This document shows, piece after piece, positions 24,801 to 36,200 of a stretch of 64,000 nt of DNA. Location of the stretch: assembly GCF_009870125.1 (NCBI RefSeq), contig NC_046683.1:56869869-56933868 (forward strand), in the 5' to 3' direction. How positions within the stretch are numbered: position 1 is the stretch's first letter; each line of letters starts with the position of its first letter. The notes below the pieces were generated by a model. That model worked only from the letters and a program-made list of their open reading frames with translations. It did no database searches and was not told the origin of the DNA. Source of the DNA: Drosophila pseudoobscura (lineage: Eukaryota > Arthropoda > Insecta > Diptera > Drosophilidae). A program made the translations under genes and the position numbers.

Positions 24801-26517
24801 CTTGTCTATAAGAAACCTTTGGCTGGGCCAAAGTTGGGGTTGCTTTTGCGGGGGACTGGGAAGGGGGGGCGGGGACTGGGAGTTTTGTATAAAATTGTTA
24901 ATATATTCTTGCATGTATATACACGAGTTGGTTCTAATTCTAGTAATAAAATAACTATTCCGTAAGTACTTTGTTGCTGCTGTGTATGAGAATGCCTTAA
25001 TGGGGGTTGCTTCTTTCATAATCTTCTTTTCTTTGCTTTTCTTATCGTTTTTTTTTTGCATTTTTGTATTTATGTATATTATATTTTGAATGTACTTGTT
25101 TTTAGTTATGTTTAAGTATTGTCCTTGTGATATGTTTCTAAATTGTTTTCTCATTAATTTTAATCATTTCTAAGTAATTGAAGTAGTTTTTGTTTATCGA
25201 GTTAGAGCATAATATGGAAGTAATACCCATCTTAAACTGGGTTAGAGTGTAAAGTTGCCTTAGCCGTTTTAAAATGGTTCTTCTTTGCCTTGTCTTAGCC
25301 TTCGTCCGCCTACATCTTGCTGAGAGTATATCCAATTTCCAATCGCTAATCTTGATCGTTGAGTACAATATTTAAAAAGAGCCTAAGAGCGAGAGAGATA
25401 TAGGGAGTTACAGGAAGTGCTATAAGTTCACTAATTGATTAGTTTTCTAGACTTGAAGTGAGCCGTCCATCTGTTCATTTGTTCATTTGTTCATCTGTCT
25501 ATCTGTCCATATGTCCTCCTCGAATGGCGTGTGGGGGTGTGGTTGGAGAGAGAGTTCTCTTTGAATACAGACTAATACTCGTAATACTCGTACATCTAGT
25601 TATGTATGGATGCGGTAAGGGTGTGTATATAAACTCTAGAGCCCTAAAACGATGCCTTAAAGTAGATATTACCAAAAACATGCAAATTGGTTCTGCTCGC
25701 TATGTATTATACTCGTAGTTCATATAGATCATATGTATGTATATGTATATATATATAATTTGCCCTTTCTCCTTTCCTCCCTTCCATTCTGTATATATGC
25801 TTATTTGATCTGTGTATATATAGAATTTCTACTTATGTTCCATAATATTCGTTGTGTCAGATTTTTACTATAAGTTACGTTTTGGATTTCTTTCTTAAAC
25901 CTTTTGTTTTTTCCTTTTTGTTTCCGTTTGTTTGTTCTCTCATCTCTCATCCCTTGTCTCTCTTCCGTTTTGCTCTCTTTTGTCTTTTGTCGGTGTTGCT
26001 TTTGGTTTTGTTGGTTGTTTCAATTGCAATTTAGTAAAAGTTACAACTTGGAAAGACTCCTCCGTGTTCTCTTTCTCGCTCGTCCCGCTATACTAGTAGC
26101 CCGGAAAAGGTCAGATAATAAGTAAGTAGATATATATGTATATGTATATAACTGTTGAAAAAAATTCTATTGAGTTGAGATCTTTCTTCTATCTTCCATC
26201 TTTTATCTTTCGTCCTTCGTCTTCCGTCTACCGTCCGAACTACTCTGCTAGTAAGCTGCTAGTTGACCGATTTGAATTATAACCTTCGATTACTTCTTCC
26301 TTTTTGGTTTTTATCGTTTTTAATTTGATAAGGGTGCTCGAATATTGCTTATAGGGTTCTGGTATAAAGTATCTAATATTAAGGTAAACGAGGAGTACTG
26401 TGGCAGACTTCGGCGGCTGCCTAGGTCACCACAATATCCTGTGACTAGTCTCATCACTGTCTATCTCTATCTCCATCTCCAACTACACTTCGATCGCATC
26501 GCCGCATTGAGATCCAC
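21861..26517 (-). other. Probable long 3' UTR or 3' flank of the Scratch paralogue
   Basis: The plus strand is strongly T-rich, meaning A-rich when read with the minus-strand gene that ends at 26518. It has many poly-T runs and TTTATT (AATAAA on the minus strand), the farthest at 21868-21873. Neural Drosophila genes often have multi-kb 3' UTRs, and the base skew changes near 21.9 kb, so the transcript may extend that far. GGTATA/GGTGT repeats (22419-22498), TTTCG repeats (22215-22262) and (TG)n at 23322-23350 lie inside. Hydrophobic plus-strand frames here are products of poly-T. Confidence 0.4.
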
Positions 26518-29500
26518 CTAAGCCACCTCAATATCCTGACTAGTCTCATCACTATCCATCTCATCGCCGTCGAACTCGTCCTGATCGTGCTCAAGCTTTC
26601 CCATCATCTCATCGTCGTCGTCCAAGTCACAATCGTAGTCGTCGCCCTTGCCCTGCCCTATGGCTCCCGCATCCCTGAGGCAGGCCGACTCCAGGTGCTT
26701 GTTCAGATACGACTTGAGCGCGAACGTCTTGTTGCAGCGGTGGCACTTGAAGTTCTTGTCGCCAGAGTGCGTCTGCATGTGGGCGCGGAGGTTGGAGCGG
26801 TCCGCGAAGGCCTTGCCGCAATGGACACAGGCATAGGGCTTCTCGCCGGTGTGGGAGCGCAGATGGCCTTGGAGCAGCCAGGGGCGCGAGAAGAGCTTGC
26901 CGCAGATGTCGCAGCTGTGCGAGAGTTTGTGCGTTAGTAGGTGCATGGCCAGGGCCGGCATGGACACGTAGGCCTTGCCGCAGGTATTGCACTTCTTGGC
27001 CGATTGCGAGTCCAGGGAGCGGTGCGTCTGCTTGTGGCGCGACAGGTTGCTGGAGGTGGCGTACTGCTTGCCACACTCGGAGCACTTGTAGCATCCGCGC
27101 TTTCGCTTGGCGTAGTTTTCCCCATTGCCACTGGGTCCGGCTCCGGCTGCAGCTGCGGCACCGGCCACAGCCGCTGCACGTCCGTCTGCGACACCACTTC
27201 CTGCGCCCCCTGAGGCGTTGCTGCTGGAGCTCTTTGGACGCTGGTGCAGCTGCTCCCGGTCCTTGCCAGCCGCTGCCTTGCTGGCCTTGGTGCGCCCGTC
27301 CATCATGTTTAGGCACATCTTCAGGGTCGAGGCCCGCTGCTGCTGCGGCGGCTGGTGCGGCTGCTTGCCCCAGTGCATCTGGCCGGATTCGGACGAGGAA
27401 GACATGTCAATGTCCACATCCGAGCTGTGATCGGAGTTGGGCGGCGTCAGTGGCGAGCAGTTGTTCGAGGCCTCGGGCGTGCCATTCATCATGTCGTACG
27501 AACTGCTGCCGATGAACCGGATGTTCGACTGCGACTTGTTGGAAGCGTTCGAGATCTCCTGCATAATCGGCAAGTGCTCCGCCGACGACTTGAGGTGCTC
27601 CTGCTCCTGCTTCATGATAGTCACCACGCAGGGCGGTATGAGCGGTGGCAGGCTCTGGGACAGCGACAGCAGATCGTGGGCGGCCTCCGTCTCTTCTGCG
27701 CTGCGTCCGCGGTAGATCGATGTGGCCGAAGCCGCTGCGGAGGCATTTGCGGCCACTTGTTGCTCGCGCTGGCGCTTCACGGACATCGGCTCCGGCTGAC
27801 GGGCAGCCCCGCAGGCACTGGCTGGCGGTGCATAGAAGATCACCTTTCCGTCCTCGGCCGGGGCCCGCCCGGCGGCCACTGGACGGCGCACCGACACTGT
27901 GGATTATGGAAAGTTTGTTATTGCAGCAGGCCGCACCGTAAATTTACCGAACATCGCAACCAACAATCCAAGGGATCACTTTGGGACTTCTTCGATGCCA
28001 TAGATGCTCCAGGAAAGATATTTAAAGGAATTTGGGGCTGGGAAGCACGATGCACAAAACAGGTTATACGGAGAAAGGCTTTTTTCCGAGAAATGGCATG
28101 ACATTTCATTGGCTGCTTCCGGCCTGACAGTTAACACTCAGTGTTGGGAAAAGAATTTCTCAACACTAAATTGCACTTAATTGATTGCCCATGATGTAAT
28201 TATACAAGGTGGTCTCGTCGGGAGCCGAAGCTCGTTCGTGTTGTCCCTTATCGTCAGTGCGTTTTCGCTTGACGACGAATTTCGTCCGTTTGCGGACGAA
28301 TTTTTGTATAAAGTTTTAACCCTTACGAGCCACCAACAAAAAATGACGTATTGCACTTTTTGCCGAATTCATGTTCCGGGAGTAAAATTTATTCATGTTC
28401 CGAAATGTGCATTGAAGCGGAAGTTGTGGGAGCAAAGTCCCGGGTGCAGCCTTGGCGCTAATTCCAAAATTTGCGATAGTCACTTCAATTATTTTAAAAT
28501 TAGAATTTATTTTAGAGTTAAGAACCTTAACAAAAAAATATGCATGCAAAGTCAGAAGCAACGTTTGCTTACAAATTCAAAATTGTTAAAAATAAAACTA
28601 TAAAAAAAACTTCAAGTCTTTTTCTATTATAGTAGGAAATTTTAAACCCCACGGGCCTGTTTAGGGTTAATCAACATCGACATATGCCGTCTCACTCACA
28701 CTCACTATACTATGTGCCTTTCATTCGCATTTATTGCTAGCATACGTTAAGGGACTGACTTTTGCCGACGAGACCACCTTTGTATAATTGCATCATGATT
28801 GAGCCAAACAAAACAATGTTAAAGGTTCTAATAGCCAAGTTTTAGGGCGACATGGAATCAATGGAATACGAAGAAATGGTGAATCTCTCTCTGTCCCTCA
28901 TCAGATTTCTTCTGTGCGTGTGCGTGTGCGAGTGCGTGTCTTGTGCAAAACTTGAAGAAGAATATAAAGAAGAATAGTGGCACACACAAGGCATCATATA
29001 ATAGTGAATGAATTGGTAAAGCACATCGTATGTATGGCTTTGAGTATAAAGACAGAGAGACCCTACGCTGATCAGCCATGTCATCCCCATGTGTACATAT
29101 GTATGTATGTGCGCACATAAATAACTGCACATTTTGGTATTTTATGAGCCCACTGACGCTGACGCAATATTTTCACATTACGCTGCGGATGCGGCAGCGG
29201 TTGACCTGTTACGTTTACAGTTTCTCAATCGATAAGACGACGACGCGACCTCTTCTAGCCGCCCTCCTTCACCCACTCCCACTCCCTTCCCCCTCCCCAG
29301 TACTGGCAGTCAATGCCGACGCTTGTTCGCTTTCGTGTTTGCATTTGCTTCTTCTTTTTCTTCTGTTCTCCTTCTTCTTCTTCTTGGCTTTGCCTTTGTC
29401 AAGAGCAACAAGCAGCAGCAGCGGCAGCAACTACACATCGACAAGTAGGCAAAGGCGAAGGCAGAAGGCAGCAGGAAGAAGGGAGGGGAAAGAGAGGGGG

Positions 29501-30674
29501 CAAAAGCGAACGCAAACATGGAAAATGCCAACATACGCTAAAAAGATTAGCTAACGGCGACAATGTCAAACACGAGCGCATATCGAAGGGGGAGCTGGGG
29601 GTGAAGGGGAAAAGGGCATAGGGCATAGGGCACCAGGCACCAGGCACCGGGCACACTGAAGGACAAGGAGGAGCGACGGCCAGTGGCCAAAGTGGGGGGT
29701 CATAAAATGGTCGAAAGTGCTTCTTGGTTGGAGCCCAGTGTGAGCCAGAGCGAGAGAGGGAGTGAGGCAAAACCTGGCTACTAAAAAAAATACGAGTACA
29801 CAAATTGTCGCAGCCACCTGTTCACATTGTTGTGACGCAACTTTCCAAGGGGGCGGTGGGGAAGGAAATAGAAAGGGCAGGCTGCCACCAGAAGAAAGAA
29901 ACGCAGGCACCAGAATAAGGGGCAAGGGATGGGAAGCCGCCACTAGGGGAAGTCCATAAATGGAACAATGAATGGCTTGGCGACCGCTAGACGGAGGAAG
30001 GAAAGGTAAAGTGGCAACGGTGGGGCAACCATTGGCAGGACCGTGGCGGGAGCAGGGGCAGAGGCAGGGCCAGGGGCATGGGACCGTGGCTGAAAGGACT
30101 AAAGGAACACGGAAACGGAAACCGAAAAGTGGTCAACTGTTGCACACATACCTGAGGCGGAGACTGTGGCTGCCGCTGCGGTTCCTGTGGTGCCACTAGC
30201 ACCGCCCGATGATCCCCCTCCCAGGCGACGCTGCTTCTCCTGCTTGGAGGAGGTCATCTGCACTAGGGATTGGGCGGCGGACCATTCCAAGTGCTCGCAC
30301 AGCTGCTCCTCGCCGGCGGGTCCCTCCTCCCGGTCAGCCTCGTCGTCCAGCTCGATTACCTCACGCTTCAGCAGGGATCTGGAGGAGCGTTTGGTCAGCG
30401 ACTTGAGCGATGACTTGCTGCCGTTCCCATTTCCATTTCCACTGGCATGTACATTCCCATTGGCATTGCGCAGCACCGAGGATGAGGACCTGTCCTCCAG
30501 CCTTAGTTTGCTGCCGTTCCTCGGCTTCGGTCGCCGCCAGCTCTGCAGCTCGCTGCTGCTGCTTCCGGATCCGGTCGAGCCAGGGGATGCCGCCGCGGCA
30601 TACTTCCTGCTGGCACTCGCGTAGGCAATCGTTTGTATCTTGTTCCGATTGGGCAGTATAAAGTCCACAGACAT
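26518..30674 (-). CDS. Scratch-like C2H2 zinc-finger transcription factor
   Basis: Two minus-strand exons, 30674-30152 and 27896-26518 (donor GTATGTG, acceptor CCACAG), encode 633 residues. Five zinc fingers lie at about residues 443-580: CSECGKQY, CNTCGKAY, CDICGKLF, CVHCGKAF and CHRCNKTF, the last of C2HC type ending HLESAC. The order and spacing are those of the Scratch branch of the Snail superfamily, which binds E-box-like sites in nuclei of neural cells and mostly represses. The N-terminus (MSVDFILPNRNK) lacks a SNAG peptide. A LTPPNSD motif, Ser-rich and Ala-rich linkers and an acidic tail (DLDDDDEMM) complete it. It is most similar in the window to the factor at 55794-58557 and probably corresponds to D. 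melanogaster CG12605 (recalled). The 2255-bp intron holds a P-element remnant. Confidence 0.93.
28174..28185 (+). promoter_or_regulatory. CACTTAATTGAT composite homeodomain-type site, copy 1
   Basis: The 12-mer combines an NK-2-type core (CACTTAA) with a TAATTG homeodomain core. It recurs exactly at 32376-32387, each time 7-8 bp after a CAACACT. Both copies lie in or upstream of the Scratch-like gene. Confidence 0.3.
28190..28797 (+). mobile_element. Internally deleted P element with both terminal inverted repeats
   Basis: The left end (28190-28220, beginning CATGATGTAATTATACAAGG) and the right end (28766-28797, ending GCATCATG) are inverted copies of each other apart from an extra A and one substitution. 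Both match the 31-bp P terminal repeat pattern: CATGATG, an A/T stretch, then GGTGGTC-CGTCG. The subterminal parts also follow P: GCCGAAGC after the left repeat, GCGGACGAATTTTT and TAACCCTTACG before the start codon, and CGTTAAG before the right repeat. Between them only about the first 48 codons of the transposase survive. The element is 608 bp against 2.9 kb for a full P element, so it is nonautonomous. It sits in the intron of the Scratch-like gene in the opposite orientation. The 8-bp flanks (TGATTGCC and ATTGAGCC) do not match, which indicates age or later change. Confidence 0.92.
28343..28603 (+). pseudogene. P-transposase THAP exon fragment
   Basis: ATG at 28343 opens an 86-codon frame. 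Residues 1-48 match the start of the P-element THAP domain: Cys4, Cys7, the hydrophobic KFIHVPKC stretch, Trp29, Cys44 and His47 of the C2CH zinc site are present. After DSHF the sequence departs from the family, so the C-terminal half of the domain, including the AVPTIF-type box, is missing. The rest is a Lys/Ile/Leu-rich tail from unrelated DNA. A full THAP domain is about 80-90 residues, so DNA binding is unlikely, though the zinc ligands are kept. Translation of this piece is not shown. Confidence 0.85.
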
Positions 30675-32400
30675 GGTTCCTGCTCGGTTCTGCTCTTTCC
30701 TTGTGGGCCGAATCCGACTCTGACTCCGTCGCCGTCTCCGTCACCGTCTTCGTCTCCGTTGCCGTGTCCGCTCCCCGAGTCTGCCGGCAGTTGCCAGTTT
30801 GGCCGCCTGGCGGATCAAATCTTATAAATTGCCTGTTCAACAGACCCCGCGTTGTCCACACCCCACACCTCGGGGTCGGTCTGCTCTTATATTGTGTTTG
30901 GTTTGGTTCTGGCCTTCGATTCGGGTTTCGGAATCCTTTGTGGGGGTTGTGGGGCACCTCCTACGCCTGCTGCTCTTGAATCCCGTTTCTGTTTCTTATG
31001 TTTTAAATTTGTTTTGTATTTACTATGTAGATATAGCACAACCTTCTTTGACATCGACTCCAGCGTCGTCTGCAGTAAAATGCTTTAGCTTTGCTCCTTG
31101 TTCTCCTCTTCCAACTCCTCCAACTAGTTTTACTTCAACTTTGACATTGACATGAGTTGCCTTGAGAGTACGGCTGCTCCAGCTTCAGTTCTAGCTCCGG
31201 TTGCAGGACCTGCTCCTGCTCCTGCTCCGGCTTCTGCTCTTGCTCCTGATGCCTCTGCTGGCTCTGCTTGCTCTTTGGTGTTTTTGGAAGCGTGCCCTTT
31301 AGCGTGCCGGCTGCGACTGGCGGGCATCCTCGACAGCCTCCTTTCCTCCTCTATACCCTTCTGCGCAACTTATATAACTTGTGTCGGCTTGGCTCTGAGC
31401 GCTCGCTGGCCTGGCCGAAGCTCACTTTGCCACAATTGAAGGTATTTTGCGTTCGTTGTTGCGTTGCCGTTGCCGTTGCCGTTACAATCAAGGTTCTGCA
31501 AGGAGTAGACATGAAAGTAAATTATATTGGATTTACTCACTGGCAGGACTCTAGACAAAGACGCAGTACCATTTACATACAAATATAAGTACGAATATTC
31601 GTTGCAGATTCCCCAAACAGACAAATAAGAAACGGGGAAACGCATGGAAATATTTTCATCTAATATAATAAAGAAGAACATATCTTCATAAGATATTTAT
31701 TTAATATACATATGTATATATACATACATAAAAAAATACGTGTTTGAGCATCATGCAACATCTATAACGGCGGACAGTTTTCTTAGATTAAAAAAACCCT
31801 ACAAGTAAATGGATAGAAGTTTTGACCAAAGGGCTCTGCAAAGCTCTTTATAAAAACAAAAGGGAATATGGATAAATTAAGGGGAAAGTAAACCATTTAT
31901 TAAGTCCCATATGCATCTCGGGAAGAGGGAGCATGTGGGTTTTTATCTTACAGGTTTTCTGTGGTAGAATAATCCATATATGCAAATTTGCCGATTATTT
32001 GTTGCCTTTGACTCTACTACTCTTTAAACCACCACACACTGGAATCCCACTTAAATTTAAGGTAAATACTCTGTACACTATGCGGTGTACACTCCGCCGT
32101 ACTTGCCACCAAACAAAAAGCTAAAAAAAGTGCACTCCTCGTAAAATTGCATAATTCAAATGCCGATTTGCGAGTGAAAATTGTAAACAAGTTCCTGCGG
32201 TGGTTGGCAGCCATAATATTTACATTATAAATGCAGAAACCGCCGTGCAATCAGCGTCAACCCAAACCGACGCACAAGACACCACACGGACGCGGCAGGG
32301 AGATACTGCAGGCGCTGTGGTGGTGTGCCACGAGGGGATGGGCCAGAGGGGTCGGCGATTTGCAACACTTGATTACACTTAATTGATAAATTGTTATACT
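30675..32400 (-). promoter_or_regulatory. Probable 5' leader and promoter region of the Scratch-like gene
   Basis: This is the DNA upstream of the ATG at 30674 on the minus strand. It contains a TATATAA at about 31371-31377 that reads as a TATA box on the minus strand, though I see no good initiator 30 bp downstream. A 65-codon upstream frame lies at 31327-31130. GTCTCC/GTCACC repeats (30705-30775) and CTCCTG repeats (31200-31260) are present. The true start site is not fixed by the sequence. Confidence 0.35.
32376..32387 (+). promoter_or_regulatory. CACTTAATTGAT composite homeodomain-type site, copy 2
   Basis: Second exact copy of the 12-mer at 28174-28185, preceded by CAACACT as in the first. 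It lies about 1.7 kb upstream of the Scratch-like start codon. Confidence 0.3.
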
Positions 32401-32533
32401 TTTTGCACTAAATTGCATGGGTTATACATGGGTTGGCAGTACGTTTTCCACACAGAAAGGAGCGAGAGAAGAGATATGTAGGAAGGACTCCCTGTCACTT
32501 TTACATCCAATGGAAGGCGCACACTCACGCACG

Positions 32534-32766
32534 GGCACGGACACGGACACGAGTACGAGTACGGGGATACGGACACGGACACGGACACGAAACTATCTAT
32601 CCCTATCCCACTTTTAAAAATGGCGCATACACTCGTTGCCATTGTTTAGGAAATGCAGAGACGACAATTGCAATTCCGACTGGGACTCGGACTCGGACTC
32701 GGATTCGGATTCGACTCGGATCCTGATTCCGATTCAAATTCCGACTCCGACCACGACTCCGACTGG
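32534..32766 (+). repeat. GGACAC and GACTCG hexamer arrays
   Basis: Two neighbouring arrays: CGGACA/CGAGTA units at 32534-32590 and ACTCGG/ATTCCG units at 32678-32765. They generate spurious Asp/Ser or Arg/Thr frames. They lie upstream of the Scratch-like gene. Confidence 0.75.
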
Positions 32767-33034
32767 GAATCCCATTCATGGGCTGCGATGCTTGGCTTGT
32801 TCCGCTCTTGCTCCTTCCGCTATATCGAACACACTTTTTTCGAGCTCACTTTTCTGTCGCAGCTATCACATGTTGGAAAATTGTTATTTTCCACCGACTT
32901 GGATTGATTTTGTAGCGGGTTATTGAATATATGCCTTAATTTTTTCGCCTGTTCGTTGTTTGCTGCTCGCTTCAGCAACAACAACTTGTTTCACTCTGCA
33001 CTTGTCGAATGTTTTGTGAATTGAAATCGACTGA

Positions 33035-33275
33035 GAGACGAGCGAGCGCAGCGAGAGAAGGAGAGATAGATAGGAATAGGTCGGCTCGGGAGAGAGCGCA
33101 CTCGCTGGCACTCTCGCGGCGAGTGGCGAGTGGTGCGAGTACATGCAACAAATAGTCAACTGTTGGTTGCCTTAGCCTACCTCACTGTCGTCTCCACCAG
33201 CACACCCCTATGCCGTACACTCTCTCACACTCTCTTTCTCTGTCTCTTTCGCTCCCGCTCTGCCTCTCTCTTTTT
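33035..33275. promoter_or_regulatory. GAGA-factor-like cluster
   Basis: GAGAGAAGGAGAGATAG (33052-33072) and GGGAGAGAGCG (33088-33098) are followed by CTCTC tracts at 33218-33275. Such clusters bind GAF at promoters and Polycomb response elements. The location, 2.4 kb upstream of the Scratch-like ATG, fits a promoter or a silencing element, but this is an inference. Confidence 0.35.
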
Positions 33276-36200
33276 AGCCATGCACATAAACAATGCGAGA
33301 TTTTATTGCATACTTTGCAGCAACCGCTGCCACTGCAACGAGTGTCGTGTCGACATCGCAGTTTATATACACACACAAGCGCACGGGCACCGAAAAAAAA
33401 AATACCCAATCTCGAGGCACACACACACAGAACAAACAGCACTAACACAGAAACATCACTTTGTTGCATACATCACAATCACATGCAACACGAAACATCT
33501 GAGGATTGCCAAATCAATTCATGCATAAATTAATGGTATCGGGATAAATACTACTTTTTGGCCCATACACATGCTTGGGTCTATGTGGGGATATATCATA
33601 GGGGAATCTAGTTATGTGTGGAATGGTGGTATACTATATGAACTCTCGTACTCGCTCTGATTTGTTGCCCTGCTATTTTCCTTGGCTTGTTTTCCTCAGC
33701 CCAGTTCCGTTTCACAGTTTTTCCTCGCTTTTCTCTTATAGATTTTTTGCACTTTGTCACGTAATTTGTTTTGCTCGGCCTGGACTTGGTTTCACGTTAA
33801 GTTTTATGTATTTTACAGTTTATATTATTATTATTATGAGTACTATTAAACTATGGACTTGTTTCCTCTTGCGCAGTGTGGCTGCCGCTGTGCGTCAGTT
33901 TTTGACGTACCACTCCCTTCTACTGTGCGCTTCGTATTCGCAGCTTTCGGTTGTTTCGCCGTTGCCGTTACCGTTGCCGCTCCCGTCACATCACTACTGC
34001 GTGTGTGTGTGTGTGTATCTGTGTGTGTGTGTAATTTACAGCGAGTGTGCGTGATTTCGGGTCAGCAGCAGTGGCAGTGGCAGTGGCAGCAACAGCAACA
34101 GCAGCAAATCCAACACCAACGCACCACCCTGTTGGTGGGACGGGGTTGTTTGTTGCTCGTAACTATGATCCCACCGAAGGGTTGACCGTGGGTGGGGGGG
34201 TGTTCAGCTCTATAGTTCAGAGGAAGATGGGTCTTTACTTTCAGTTATTGATATGACTGCTCTGATTTATTAGATACCGATCGATAGGTAGTGTCATTTG
34301 ATGGATGATTGCCCCACACATTGAGAAACAACAAGTAGCCAGCCAGCCCCCATTCGGGCGCCCACATTCAACAACCCTAAATCGGAGAGAGATAGGTATA
34401 TATATATATGAGGTATGCGATCTGCGCCTGCGCTGCTGCTCTCGTTTTGGCCATCGCACTCTTGTTTCTCTTCGAAAACAAACGAGTAGCCCACTCACAC
34501 ACACGCACAGAGAGACAGGGACAGAGGCTGGCACGGACTCGTGCCAGGCAAATCCACACACACTTGTGGATTGCCGAAAATTATGCAACAGCACCGCCAG
34601 GAGCTGTGGCAGGAGCAGGAGCAGGAGCATGAGTGGTGGTCGAAGTGGAAGTGGAAGCGGGACCAGAAGTAGAGCCAGAAGCAGGACCACACTGTGGGGG
34701 TTGGAACGCCGGCCGATTGCGAAGGAAGAAGGAAGCCCGTCGAAGCCGGGGGTGTGTTTTGATGTCTGCCACTTGGCTGCCCGACTGCTGCCCCGGCCGC
34801 TTGTCCGCCTGGCCGCCTGGCCGCCACAATTGGCACGGCGCTGGGCTAAAAATACCAAACGGATCCTGGGCCTGCAAATCTGCATGGGAGCGGGGTCCAT
34901 GTCCAGGTCCGGGACAAGGATTTCGTTATAAATTATGAGCCTCAACTAAGCGCCGCTCAAGTCGTAGGCGTTTAATTTGGTATTGTTTTCATTCCTTGGT
35001 TTTGGTTATTTGAGGAACTATTTCTGGGGAATGTCCCCTTAGCATAGTTGGGGCTGACCAGAGAACTGACAACGAAACTTGCTCCTTGTTGTCCTTTTTA
35101 ACGTTTTGAGGTTTTGGGTTTATTTCGTTTCGTTTGGTTTCCTTTGGTTTTGGTTCGAATGAGGACTGAGGACTCGTTCTGGGGTTTGTTTGCACAGCCC
35201 CAAAAACCGAATCGAAAAGGGGGACACAGCAACAAGGACTTCATGGCCCGTGGCCCATTATTGCCCCCCTTCGGCCAAGTCCCTTGCGGTTACATCTTTT
35301 TTTTTTTGTGTGCCTCTGCCTCTGCTGTGCTGTTGCTGCCACTGTTGACTCTGCTGCTGCGTTGACATCAGCGCTTCCGCTGCGGGCTTCCTTATTATTC
35401 CTGTCACTAAGCCGCCCTTTAAATTCGCAATGAATGCCAAACAGCGAAACAGTTAAATGCTTTTTTTTCCATTTCGTATTTTGTGGTGCCTCTGTTGTTC
35501 GAGCCACGGAAGTGCAACACCAACGAACCCGGCAACGAACCCACCAAAACCAGACCGGAAGAGACGGGGAATGGATCGGGACGGGGACGGGGAAGGGGAC
35601 GGCAACGGGGACGGAGATGGGGTTATGGTGTTGGGAATGGAAACAACCGCAAGGTTACCCCCAGCCGAAAAGGGGTTGCTGTTGCTGTTGTTGCCTTTGC
35701 CATTGCCGTTGTCCTGAGGTCCTGCTGTCCTGATGTCCTGCCGCGCGACGGCTGCCTTCGCGGTTACATTGACCCTTTTTCCACGGCCATAGGCTTTTCT
35801 TTCGTCAACGCTAATGGAGCTTAAAAAGTTGTCAAAGCGGCGCGGGATTTATATTTTAATTTCAAAGTGACAAAATAGAAAATGAAACGGAGCAGGAGAC
35901 AGGCGGGGGGGAAGAGAGTCCCTGAATAGGACCCGGCGGTGGAGGTGGGCTGCGGACCCATCAAAAAGGCTCCGAACAAGGCATCAAATCAACAGAGCTC
36001 TGCCCATCACAAATCAGACGCGAATCGTCGACAGCCAACGGAAGGAGTGGACAGGACGTGGTGTGGGACGGAAAATGGTGTGGGAGCAAAGTGGAGTCTA
36101 TTCCTGGCAATCGTGGGTCCTGTTGCCGGTCCTGGCCATCGCATTTATTGCCATATGCTGACAGTGTTGCTCGCGGGCAGTCAGTCGCGGCGATGGGGGC

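Noticed and set aside
24415-24965. Hydrophobic plus-strand frames resembling membrane proteins
   Set aside because: Produced by T-rich DNA (Phe, Leu, Val runs); no start context, splice support or family motif.
27355-28101. 248-codon plus-strand frame
   Set aside because: Antisense shadow of the Scratch-like second exon and intron; no recognisable domain.
28182-28805. Intact 8-bp target-site duplication of the P element
   Set aside because: The two flanking 8-mers share only their last three bases in register; any original duplication has decayed.
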